From Pseudomonadota bacterium (GTDB taxonomy: Bacteria; Pseudomonadota; Alphaproteobacteria; Rhizobiales; Xanthobacteraceae): a stretch of DNA of 12,081 nt. Under the pieces are notes generated by a model, which saw only the letters and a list, made by a program, of their open reading frames with translations, was not told the DNA's origin and did not search any database. A program made the translations under genes and the position numbers. Below are positions 1 to 9,465 of the stretch, one piece after another. The stretch is from NCBI GenBank assembly GCA_023392205.1, contig JAEVZN010000169.1:1-12081 (forward strand), in the 5' to 3' direction. The number at the start of each line of letters is the position of its first letter. Positions within the stretch are counted from its first letter, which is position 1.

Positions 1-516
1 CGCTCATTGGGGAACGGCAATCTCGCCTTCGTGTTGCTCGAAACCGTCAAGATCACGGCCTTCGTGTTCCTGATCCTGATTGGCGCGCTGGTCTTCGGCC
101 CGTTTCTCGCGCTGAGCGGCCTGCCGCAGAAGCTTGCCGACTGGCTGATCTCGTTCGATCTGCCATCCATCGCCATCCTCGGCATCTTCATGGTGTTCTA
201 CATCATGCTCGGGATGTTCCTTGAGGGCTTTTCGATCCTTGTCCTGACGCTGCCGATCGTGATCCCGATTGTGAAGGCGCTGGGCTATGATCTGATCTGG
301 TTCGGCGTGCTGATGGTGGTGCTATTGGAAATGGGGCTGATCTCGCCGCCGGTCGGCATCAATGTTTTCGTGGTGAAGGGGCTCGTCCCTGATGTGCCTC
401 TGACGAAAGTCTTTGCCGGCATCATGCCGTTCTGGCTGGCAATGGCGTTTTGCGTGGTGCTGCTGATCATCTTTCCGCAAATCGCGCTGTTCATCCCCGA
501 CAACATGATAAAATAG
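1..516 (+). CDS. TRAP transporter large permease subunit, DctM family (3' part only)
   Basis: This is the last 171 codons of an inner-membrane permease that is already open at the left edge of the window; the family is usually about 425 residues, so roughly 40% is present. In tripartite ATP-independent periplasmic (TRAP) transporters, the DctM-type subunit is the channel that moves small organic acids using an ion gradient, with a periplasmic binding protein and a small DctQ-type subunit as partners. The fragment is strongly hydrophobic, with several membrane segments separated by short loops. It carries the family's C-terminal signature, EMGLISPPVGINVFVVKGL, followed by a final membrane segment and a short tail ending in DNMIK. 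The substrate cannot be told from this piece. The partner genes would lie to the left of the window. Family assignment is firm. Confidence 0.93.
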   Translation, partial: RSLGNGNLAFVLLETVKITAFVFLILIGALVFGPFLALSGLPQKLADWLISFDLPSIAILGIFMVFYIMLGMFLEGFSILVLTLPIVIPIVKALGYDLIWFGVLMVVLLEMGLISPPVGINVFVVKGLVPDVPLTKVFAGIMPFWLAMAFCVVLLIIFPQIALFIPDNMIK

Positions 517-531
517 CGGCCTGGCTTTGCG

Positions 532-1104
532 ATGCTGTTCAGGCGTGACGTGCTGGACGGGATCGCGGCCGGAGACATCACGCTTGCGTTTCGCCGCTGG
601 CGCAAGGCTTCGGTCCGCGCGGGCTCAAAGCTCCGCACGGCCATTGGCGTGATTGCGATTGCGGATATCTCTAGTGTCGATCCGGCCACGATTACCGGAG
701 TCGATGCGCGCAAGGCAGGCCTTGCATCGCGTGCCGCGTTATTGGCGCAGCTAGCGGAAGGAACCGGCGATATTTACCGGATCTCGCTGCGGTTCGATGG
801 TGCCGACCCGCGCATTGCATTGCGGCGTGCCGTGCCGTCGGAGTCCGAAACAGACGCGATTGTCGAGCGCCTCAAACGCATGGACGCGTCTCGCGACCGG
901 CCCTGGACACAACCCGTACTGTTGCTGATCGCCAAAAAGCCCGCGACCCGCGCAGCCGATCTTGCGGCGGAGGTCGGACGCGAGACACGGCTGTTCAAGG
1001 CCGATGTCCGGAAACTGAAGGAGCTTGGGCTTACCGAAAGCCTCGATGTCGGTTACCGGCTGTCGCCGCGCGGGGAAGCGGTGCTGCGGCGCAGCCGGTC
1101 CTGA
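532..1104 (+). CDS. Hypothetical protein, ASCH-like N-terminus with C-terminal winged helix
   Basis: A 190-residue soluble protein starting 15 bases after the TRAP permease stop, in the same direction. Residues 1-50 have the pattern of ASCH/PUA-like domains: a short helix, then GDITLAFRRW around 14-23, then a basic stretch and a strand G-V-I-A-I near 39-43. ASCH domains are thought to bind RNA or nucleotides. Residues 137-187 look like a small winged helix (AADLAAEVGRETRLFKADVR, then KELGLTESLDVGYRLSPRG), the kind of fold that binds DNA or acts as a pairing module. Both domain calls are from pattern only. No good Shine-Dalgarno sequence precedes the ATG, so coupling to the upstream gene is possible. 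Its stop lies one base from the stop of the convergent caspase-like gene, with no terminator between them. The function is unknown; a regulatory or RNA-related role is a guess. Confidence 0.75.
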   Translation: MLFRRDVLDGIAAGDITLAFRRWRKASVRAGSKLRTAIGVIAIADISSVDPATITGVDARKAGLASRAALLAQLAEGTGDIYRISLRFDGADPRIALRRAVPSESETDAIVERLKRMDASRDRPWTQPVLLLIAKKPATRAADLAAEVGRETRLFKADVRKLKELGLTESLDVGYRLSPRGEAVLRRSRS

Positions 1105-1105
1105 T

Positions 1106-2848
1106 CTACGGCTTGCCGCCGACCAGAAAAACCTCGCCGAGCAGCGACGAATTCGACCACGGCACCTGCTTGCTGGCAGTCGCGGCGACCACCTCGGCGC
1201 GCACGCGGGTCAGCACCTGCTGGATTTCCAGCCCCGGCGTCGAGATGTGGCGCGAGAGTGCGGCCGAGAACGGCGAGTTTTCGCCGTCGCCATCGAGCGC
1301 GACCTGACCCGGCGCCGTCGCAAAGGCCAGCAGCGTGCCGGCGCCGAGCGTCGCGCCTTTGCCGAGGCCCGCGGGTGCAGCAAGACCGGAGCGGACAGCG
1401 ACCGAGCGGCTGACGCCGGCGACTTTTGTGACTTTCTCTGCCGTTGGATTGTCGCGGCAGGCATCGAGGATGACGATGTTGGTGCGGATCTGGTCATCGA
1501 GGCCGGCCAGGATTGTATCGAGGTCGGTCATGTCCGCGGTCAACTCGGCGCCATTTTCGATACGTGCATCCACCGGCAGCAGAAAATTCTTGCCGTCGAT
1601 CTGAATGCCGTGGCCCGCATAGAAGAGGACGGCGATCCGCGCGTTGGTGGCGTTGCGCAGGAATTCGCCGATCACCCGCGTCATGTCGGCGCGCTTGAGG
1701 TCGATGCCTTCCGACACCTCAAATCCGATTGCCTTCAGGTTCCGCGCGATCGCGGCGGCATCCTTTGCCGGATTGGGAAGCGAACCGGCGGACGCATAGG
1801 CGCCGTTTCCGATCACAAGCGCGACCCGGCGGCCGCTGTCGTCGATCTGTGCGCGGGTCGAGGTGCCTTCGGTCGCGGCCAGCACCGCAAGACGCGCGCG
1901 CGCCGTGTCATGGTCGCGGATCGAGCCGACATCGAAATAGGTGATCGCGCCGCTATGCCCCACGACGCGCAGGGAGGCCGCGTCCAGCGCCTTCTGGAAA
2001 TCCTTCTTTGCGCTCTCGATATCGCCGATGGCCTCGTGCAACAAGCCACGTCCAGTCCATGCACCCGGTGACGCCGGGTTGATTGCGATCGCGCGATCAT
2101 ATGCCGCCCTGGCGCGCGTGAAATCCTGCTTCGCCCGGTAAATCAGGCCGCGCGAGACATGCGGCTCGGCCAGATTCGGATTGAGCGCGCTGGCTTTTTC
2201 GGCGTCGGCCAGTGCCTTGTCGAGTTCGCCTGCATCGCGAAAAGCCAGCGACCGGTTGAAAAAGTGAGCGGCATTGCGCGGCTCAAGTGCGAGCGCGCGG
2301 TTCTGATCGGCGATTGCGCGCTGGGCATCGCCTTTGAACATCCAGGCGGTGCCACGGCCTCCATAAAAGTTCGCCATCTTGGGCTCCAACCGGATCGCCC
2401 GATCGTAGTCCGCAATGGCGCCGTCATAGTCCTTTGTCTGGAGCAGCAGAAAGGCGCGCACGTCGAATCCGGCCGGATCCTTTGGTGCGAGCCGGATCGC
2501 TTCGTCCGCGTCGCGCATCGCGCGATCATAGTCGCGCTTGCCGATCCATATTGCGGCGCGATGCCGGAAGGATCCCGCATCGACCGGGGTGAGGCGCAGT
2601 CGCATATCGGCGTCGCTCAGCGCGCGATCGTAGTCGCCCTTCCGGTTGTAGAATTCCGCGCGCATCATGTACGCGTCGGCAAGGCTGCCTGCTTTGAGCC
2701 GCTTGCTCGCAATGAGCCGGCCGCAGGCCGCGATTCCGCTATCCGGCGGTGTGTCGACGTTGAAGCAGAGCTTCGAGTCGTTTGCTGCGGCAGGAGAGGC
2801 GGGAAAAGCGAGGAACGATGCGAGGGTGAGCGCGGCGATACGATGCAT
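1106..2848 (-). CDS. Secreted TPR-repeat, caspase-like (peptidase C14) protein
   Basis: A 580-residue protein. Residues 1-22 form a Sec signal peptide (MHRIAALTLA, then a hydrophobic stretch ending SPAAA) with likely cleavage before Asn23, so it should act in the periplasm or outside the cell. Residues about 55-290 are seven or so tetratricopeptide repeats (recurring units such as KGDYDRALSDADMRLRLTP and KDYDGAIADYDRAIRLEP), which normally bind partner proteins. Residues 341-575 are a caspase-hemoglobinase fold: RVALVIGNGAY opens it, His413 lies in YAGHG and Cys464 in ILDACRDNP. Both catalytic residues are present, so it may be an active cysteine protease cutting after basic residues, as bacterial metacaspases often do. 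I place the start at 2848 rather than at the in-frame ATG at 2959, because 2848 gives a signal peptide and has GGAGGG six bases upstream. Its target is unknown. Confidence 0.9.
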   Translation of the reverse strand: MHRIAALTLASFLAFPASPAAANDSKLCFNVDTPPDSGIAACGRLIASKRLKAGSLADAYMMRAEFYNRKGDYDRALSDADMRLRLTPVDAGSFRHRAAIWIGKRDYDRAMRDADEAIRLAPKDPAGFDVRAFLLLQTKDYDGAIADYDRAIRLEPKMANFYGGRGTAWMFKGDAQRAIADQNRALALEPRNAAHFFNRSLAFRDAGELDKALADAEKASALNPNLAEPHVSRGLIYRAKQDFTRARAAYDRAIAINPASPGAWTGRGLLHEAIGDIESAKKDFQKALDAASLRVVGHSGAITYFDVGSIRDHDTARARLAVLAATEGTSTRAQIDDSGRRVALVIGNGAYASAGSLPNPAKDAAAIARNLKAIGFEVSEGIDLKRADMTRVIGEFLRNATNARIAVLFYAGHGIQIDGKNFLLPVDARIENGAELTADMTDLDTILAGLDDQIRTNIVILDACRDNPTAEKVTKVAGVSRSVAVRSGLAAPAGLGKGATLGAGTLLAFATAPGQVALDGDGENSPFSAALSRHISTPGLEIQQVLTRVRAEVVAATASKQVPWSNSSLLGEVFLVGGKP

Positions 2849-2854
2849 GGAAAA

Positions 2855-2860
2855 CCCTCC
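2855..2860 (-). promoter_or_regulatory. Ribosome binding site deciding the caspase-like start
   Basis: GGAGGG on the minus strand, six bases before the ATG at 2848. It supports this start, and hence the signal peptide, over the in-frame ATG 37 codons further upstream, which has no comparable site. Confidence 0.75.
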
Positions 2861-2931
2861 GACCGGGGCGGGTGAAGACCTCAAGCTTGGTCGCGGCTGA
2901 GCGGCCAGAGGTTCAAGGTCTTCGATATCCG

Positions 2932-2959
2932 ATTTTACCATCCTGCCCCCATGGGGCAA
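2932..2959 (-). promoter_or_regulatory. Candidate sigma-70 type promoter for the caspase-like gene
   Basis: On the minus strand, TTGCCC (2959-2954) and TAAAAT (2937-2932) are separated by 16 bases. They match the -35 and -10 consensus at four and five of six positions. Transcription would start near 2925 and give a leader of about 75 bases that contains the GGAGGG ribosome binding site. This is a sequence match only. Confidence 0.4.
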
Positions 2960-2985
2960 TGGGTCACGCCGGACGCGCCATGCCG

Positions 2986-3175
2986 CAGCGCGCCGCCGAT
3001 CAGTTCAAGCACGCCGGCGAACCACGGCAGGGGGACTGCACTTTGGCAAACCGGTCGAGCGCCGGGAAACCAACGATCTTGGCCATGCCATATTGCAGGA
3101 TCAGCAGCCCGCCATGAGACGCAGCAGGCTCTGCACGCGCGGCGCCCATGCGGTCGAGATGTCTTTCAGTGACGT
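2986..3175 (-). pseudogene. Decayed DoxX-family membrane protein gene
   Basis: Read on the minus strand, three short pieces in three frames join into the N-terminal half of a DoxX-type membrane protein. The first is SLKDISTAWAPRVQSLLRLM (continuing AG), read in one frame from about 3172. The second, after a one-base loss near 3110, is LLILQYGMAKIVGFPALDRF. The third, after another net one-base loss near 3040, is VPLPWFAGVLELIGGAL, ending near 2986. LLILQYGMAKIVGF and PLPWFAGVLELIGGAL are typical of the DoxX family in this bacterial group. The codon where a start would be expected (3175-3173) reads ACG rather than ATG. The C-terminal half, normally two more membrane helices, is missing: after GGAL the sequence loses all similarity. 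Two frameshifts, a lost start and a truncation make a functional product very unlikely. The assignment rests on remembered family patterns. Confidence 0.75.
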
Positions 3176-3321
3176 TGAGAACTCTTGTGAACTGCGAAAT
3201 CAAACCGGCACGGAGCGCTGTTTCACGCGCGCGGCGTGCTGTCATCCGGCTTTGGTCGCATGTGCGTTCACAACCGCGTTGGTCAGAGGCGATGGTTTTT
3301 GGGGGCGGCTTTTCTGATGCG

Positions 3322-3343
3322 GCGGTTACGCGCAAGTAACCGC
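3322..3343. repeat. Perfect 8-base inverted repeat
   Basis: GCGGTTAC and GTAACCGC flank the six-base loop GCGCAA. On the plus strand a short TTTT follows five bases later, so it could be a weak plus-strand terminator, but no plus-strand gene precedes it. On the minus strand it lies downstream of the greA terminator. It could also be an operator or a leftover from the decayed gene. No function is assigned. Confidence 0.5.
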
Positions 3344-3371
3344 TCGCGTTTTCACAGGCAGGCCGGACCGC

Positions 3372-3401
3372 AAAAAAATCGCCGGGTGCGAGCCCGGCGA
3401 T
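3372..3401 (-). terminator. Rho-independent terminator of the carB-greA unit
   Basis: On the minus strand, ATCGCCGGG and CCCGGCGAT pair perfectly (nine base pairs) around a six-base loop, and the transcript continues into seven T. It begins about 35 bases after the greA stop codon. Confidence 0.92.
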
Positions 3402-3435
3402 CTTTAATAGAACGGTGTAGAGCTTTCGCGCGGTG

Positions 3436-3909
3436 CTACCGCCACTCCACCTTTAGCACCTCATAGGCCTTGGCGCCGCCGGGCGTCACCACCTCGACAT
3501 TGGCGCCCTTCTTCTTGCCGAGCAGCGCGCGCGCAAGCGGCGAGGAAATGGAGATGCGGCCGGACTTGGCGTCGGCCTCCGGTTCGCCGACAATCTGCCA
3601 GACCTGTTTCTTCTCGGTATCCTCGTCGACCAGCGTGACGGTCGCGCCGAATTTCACGGTGTCGCCGGACAGCTTGGACACGTCGATGACTTCGGCCCGC
3701 GCAAGCTTGTCCTCAAGCTCGGCGATGCGGCCCTCGTTATGCGACTGCGCTTCCTTGGCGGCATGATATTCGGCATTCTCCGAGAGGTCGCCATGCCCGC
3801 GCGCCTCGGTGATTTGATGAATGATGCGCGGGCGCACCTCCTGCTGGCAATGCTTCAGCTCCGTCTCGAGAGCTGTGTAGCCCGCTGCGGTCATCGGGAT
3901 TTTGTCCAT
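3436..3909 (-). CDS. greA: Transcription elongation factor GreA
   Basis: A 157-residue protein of the usual family length. GreA enters the secondary channel of RNA polymerase and stimulates cleavage of the 3' end of RNA in backtracked complexes, letting transcription restart. Residues 1-75 form the antiparallel coiled coil; its tip carries [14 protein letters not shown] with the two acidic residues Asp41 and Glu44 that help position catalytic magnesium. Residues about 80-157 are the FKBP-like domain that docks on polymerase, containing [18 protein letters not shown] and ending in YEVLKVEWR. The ATG has GGAGG ten bases upstream. It follows carB by 146 bases on the same strand and a strong terminator follows it, so co-transcription with carB is likely; this carB-greA order is common in proteobacteria. 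A small hairpin lies in its leader. Confidence 0.97.
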   Translation of the reverse strand: MDKIPMTAAGYTALETELKHCQQEVRPRIIHQITEARGHGDLSENAEYHAAKEAQSHNEGRIAELEDKLARAEVIDVSKLSGDTVKFGATVTLVDEDTEKKQVWQIVGEPEADAKSGRISISSPLARALLGKKKGANVEVVTPGGAKAYEVLKVEWR

Positions 3910-3928
3910 CGTCTCTCAACCTCCGTCC

Positions 3929-3947
3929 GCATCCCCTGAAGGGATGC
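3929..3947 (-). promoter_or_regulatory. Hairpin in the greA leader
   Basis: GCATCCC and GGGATGC (seven base pairs, five-base loop) lie five bases upstream of the GGAGG ribosome binding site of greA (3924-3920). There is no T-tract after it, so it is not a normal terminator. It could tune translation or mark a processing site between carB and greA. The pairing is seen; the role is inferred. Confidence 0.4.
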
Positions 3948-4055
3948 CAGACACAAAAAGACAAAAGTGCTTGTCGCAGGCCCGCGCTGACGCCCGGCAC
4001 GCGAAAGAACTTCTGTCAAAAACAACCGTCACCAACACACCAGGGCGGACTTGGT

Positions 4056-7499
<3,444 letters not shown>

Positions 7500-7534
7500 C
7501 GGCTCCGCTACATGTCCGGGGGCGGCTCGCGCAT

Positions 7535-7564
7535 AAAAAAAGGGCGCGCCTTGCGCGCGTCCTT
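7535..7564 (-). terminator. Terminator-type hairpin in the carB leader (candidate attenuator)
   Basis: On the minus strand, AAGGACGCGC pairs with GCGCGCCCTT (nine of ten positions, one A-C mismatch) around the loop GCAAG, and the transcript runs into an uninterrupted seven-T tract (7541-7535). The tract ends 35 bases before the carB ATG. No minus-strand gene lies upstream to be terminated, because the next gene is divergent, so the hairpin must lie inside the carB transcript or in a short RNA that stops there. Five bases CGTCC (7581-7577) could pair with GGACG in the left arm as an alternative fold. Confidence 0.7.
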
Positions 7565-7750
7565 GGCCACCGGGCGGGACGGCTGTTGCCCCGCGCGGGC
7601 CGGTGTCTAGACCAGAATCGGGCGAGGGGGAAGGCAAAAGCGGCCGTTTCCCGCAACTTTCAGGGCAGCTTTGCGTTGTTGCGGCAGGCTGGCTGCGGGG
7701 CCGGCCCTCGCCACGGTCTCCGGACCCAGTTTTGGCCAATCCGGGATTGC

Positions 7751-8974
7751 ATGTCGGTCGAAGCGCAGAAAACTCAAATGCCAGGCAATCGGCCCGCCCC
7801 CTTCTGGGTGCGTGCGCTTGTCGTGGCTGCGGCCTATGCGGCCGGTCGCTATGGCGGCGCACCTGCCGGTGCGGCAGCCGCAGAGCGCGCAGCACCGCGC
7901 CCCGGAATGCCGCAGGCCGCGCCGCCACAGGAATCGGCTGGCCGCGACGCCGACGGCCGCGAGAAGGCTGCCTTTTTCGGTGGATCCAAGATCGATGGGG
8001 CGCCATCCGACCAGAGTGATCGGGCGGCCGAGTCCGGACGCGGCCGCAACGCCCGCACGCCGCTGCAGATCCCGCTCAACGGCTGGAAGGATATCGGATG
8101 GCGCGTCGTGGCCGGGATCGGCAATGACCGCCTGCTGGCCGTCGCGGCCGGCGTGGTGTTTTACGGCCTTCTGGCGCTGTTTCCGGCAGTCACCGCGCTG
8201 GTCTCGTCCTATGCGCTGTTTTCAGACCCCGCCACCATCGCGCGGCATCTCGAAGCATTGGCCGCGCTGATGCCGCCGGGTGGTTTCGGCATTGTCGAGG
8301 AACAGATCACCCGCATCGCGCAGGGCTCCAGTGGCGGACTGAGTTCGGCCTTCATCATTGGCTTCCTGATCGCATTGTGGAGCGCCAATGCCGGCATGAA
8401 GGCAATGATCGACGCGCTCAACGTGATCTATGGCGAGGTCGAGAAGCGCGGCTTCATCAAACTCACGCTGCTGACGCTCGCGCTCACTCTGGCGAGCATG
8501 ACTTTTCTGCTGCTGGCCATCAGCGCGGTGATCGTGCTGCCGCTGGTTTTCGCCTGGCTCGGTATCGGCGGATGGGCGGAATGGGCGTTCGCCTGGCTGC
8601 GCTGGCCCGCGATCATGATCGTGATCGTGCTGGGTCTTGCTGTGCTCTATCGCTTCGGCCCGAGCCGCGAAAGCGCGCAATGGCGATGGCTGAGTGTCGG
8701 TGCCGTCGTCGCGATGGTATTGTGGATTGCGGGCTCGGCCTTGTTCTCGTTGTATCTGTCGAACTTCGCCGATTTCAACGCGACCTATGGCTCGCTCGGC
8801 GCCGTCATCGGCCTGATGATGTGGCTATGGCTGACCTCCATTGCGATCCTGCTCGGTGCCGAGATCAACGCCGAGATCGAGCACCAGATCGCACGCGACA
8901 CGACCACCGGCGAACCCGAGCCGCTCGGCACCCGTGGCGCGGCGATGGCGGACAATGTCGGCCCTGCGCAATAG
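7751..8974 (+). CDS. YihY/BrkB-family inner-membrane protein
   Basis: A 407-residue membrane protein. The family core starts near residue 108 ([20 protein letters not shown]) and includes six membrane segments at roughly 127-157, 196-215, 236-268, 284-301, 312-335 and 344-370, with the family-typical [38 protein letters not shown] and [20 protein letters not shown]. The role of the family is unclear; some members were once called ribonuclease BN, which is now known to be a misannotation, and others are linked to serum resistance. Residues 1-107 are a nonstandard front end: an Ala-rich hydrophobic stretch (15-31) followed by about 75 probably disordered Pro/Ala/Gly-rich residues. The start is uncertain; ATG at 7751 (MSVEAQKTQ) and ATG at 7778 (MPGNRPAPF) both lack a strong Shine-Dalgarno sequence. 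It diverges from carB across 251 bases and may be followed in one transcript by the small gene at 9048. Confidence 0.9.
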   Translation: MSVEAQKTQMPGNRPAPFWVRALVVAAAYAAGRYGGAPAGAAAAERAAPRPGMPQAAPPQESAGRDADGREKAAFFGGSKIDGAPSDQSDRAAESGRGRNARTPLQIPLNGWKDIGWRVVAGIGNDRLLAVAAGVVFYGLLALFPAVTALVSSYALFSDPATIARHLEALAALMPPGGFGIVEEQITRIAQGSSGGLSSAFIIGFLIALWSANAGMKAMIDALNVIYGEVEKRGFIKLTLLTLALTLASMTFLLLAISAVIVLPLVFAWLGIGGWAEWAFAWLRWPAIMIVIVLGLAVLYRFGPSRESAQWRWLSVGAVVAMVLWIAGSALFSLYLSNFADFNATYGSLGAVIGLMMWLWLTSIAILLGAEINAEIEHQIARDTTTGEPEPLGTRGAAMADNVGPAQ

Positions 8975-9047
8975 CGTTCAGCGCGCGACGGTTTTCGCGC
9001 AGGAGCCGGTCACATGGAACGCGGCGTCGCGCTCATCGTTGACATGC

Positions 9048-9290
9048 ATGGCAAAAGAACCCGTGACCCCGCCGCAGCCGCCGGCCGAAGAGCCCGGCAA
9101 ACCCTATCCCGTCGAGAATCCGCCGGAGCCGCATCCGAACGAGGACCGGCCGCTGACCGACCCCGTTCCGCCCGAGAAGGATCAGCCGCGCATGGTATTG
9201 CCGCCTGCACGCGGCTCTGTGAAGGCCGATTTGCCCGGTCAGCCGGATGGGGCGCCGGATCAGCAACAAGGCGCGGTGCGCGGAACGTGA
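9048..9290 (+). CDS. Small proline-rich acidic hypothetical protein
   Basis: An 80-residue protein beginning MAKEPVTPPQPPAEEPGKPY and made largely of Pro, Glu, Asp and Gly (NPPEPHPNEDRPLTDPVPP). It has no signal peptide, membrane segment or obvious fold and is probably disordered. I have no function for it. It lies 73 bases after the yihY-like stop on the same strand, so it may share that transcript. Its composition differs clearly from the Arg/Ala-rich shadow frames around it, which is the main support for it being real. The start is weak: no Shine-Dalgarno sequence sits before 9048, whereas AGGAG at 9001-9005 is well placed for an ATG at 9014 in another frame, whose product soon becomes Arg-rich and runs antisense through the tRNA. 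The stop is four bases from the 3' end of the convergent tRNA gene. Confidence 0.6.
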   Translation: MAKEPVTPPQPPAEEPGKPYPVENPPEPHPNEDRPLTDPVPPEKDQPRMVLPPARGSVKADLPGQPDGAPDQQQGAVRGT

Positions 9291-9294
9291 AGAT

Positions 9295-9370
9295 TGGAGG
9301 CCCGGCCTGGATTCGAACCAGGCTGATTGGTCTTGCACGACCGCTGCGTTTGCCGCTCCGCCACCGGGCC
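9295..9370 (-). tRNA. tRNA-Cys-like gene (anticodon GCA) with atypical anticodon arm
   Basis: Seventy-six bases that fold as a tRNA with encoded CCA. The acceptor stem GGCCCGG/CCGGGCC and the T arm CCTGG-TTCGAAT-CCAGG pair perfectly; the D arm has GCG/CGC with the conserved GG in its loop. The discriminator base is T (U73), a main identity element of cysteine tRNA, and GCA follows a T in the anticodon loop, so tRNA-Cys is the best call. The anticodon arm is odd: the only good pairing is GGTC/GACC (four pairs) around a six-base loop, GTGCAA, instead of five pairs and seven bases. In the normal register only one of five stem positions would pair. A promoter candidate lies just upstream. It could be a working variant or a damaged copy. 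Confidence 0.85.
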
Positions 9371-9376
9371 GCAATC

Positions 9377-9404
9377 ACGATAACCCGTCATGAATTGTCA
9401 TCAA
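9377..9404 (-). promoter_or_regulatory. Candidate promoter of the tRNA gene
   Basis: On the minus strand, TTGATG (9404-9399) and TATCGT (9382-9377) are 16 bases apart, each matching consensus at four of six positions. The -10 element ends six bases before the mature tRNA 5' end, so the transcript would begin almost at the tRNA itself. Confidence 0.45.
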
Positions 9405-9407
9405 GTG

Positions 9408-9427
9408 CGTGCGAGCGAAATCGCACG
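9408..9427 (-). repeat. Hairpin between the methyltransferase gene and the tRNA
   Basis: CGTGCGA and TCGCACG pair perfectly (seven pairs) around a six-base loop, about 40 bases after the methyltransferase stop and just upstream of the tRNA promoter candidate. It has no T-tract, so termination of the carA unit here would be weak or would need Rho. The role is inferred. Confidence 0.4.
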
Positions 9428-9465
9428 TTGCTAACCATGATTCCGGCCGGTTCCCGCGCCTATGC

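Larger units (their letters stand above)
2849..3435. other. Gene-poor stretch between the caspase-like gene and greA
   Basis: These 587 bases contain no intact gene I can support. Reading from left to right they hold the caspase leader and candidate promoter, the remnant of a DoxX-type gene (2986-3175), about 145 bases with nothing recognisable, a perfect eight-base inverted repeat (3322-3343) and the greA terminator (3372-3401). Open frames of 70-110 codons do occur here, but the one at 3000-3335 (-) only runs through part of the DoxX remnant, and the others are rich in Arg, Cys and His without family features. Confidence 0.7.

Noticed and set aside
1025..2875. Long plus-strand frames opposite the caspase-like gene (1025-2071 and 2159-2875)
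   Set aside because: They are antisense shadows of a well-supported gene with signal peptide, TPRs and catalytic residues, and have no recognisable domain.
3000..3335. A 111-codon minus-strand frame beginning MRVTAASEKP
   Set aside because: Only its middle, from about 3110 to 3040, matches the DoxX family; the rest is out-of-frame sequence, so it is better explained as a pseudogene fragment.
4014..4019. Perfect TTGACA on the minus strand upstream of greA, a possible -35 element
   Set aside because: At 16-18 bases downstream there is only GC-rich sequence with no -10 match, so I do not call a promoter.
7508..7534. Eight-residue frame (MREPPPDM) between the carB leader terminator and carB, with a triple proline that could stall ribosomes
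   Set aside because: No ribosome binding site, very short, and such a frame is expected by chance. It lies after the hairpin, where it could not control the termination decision.
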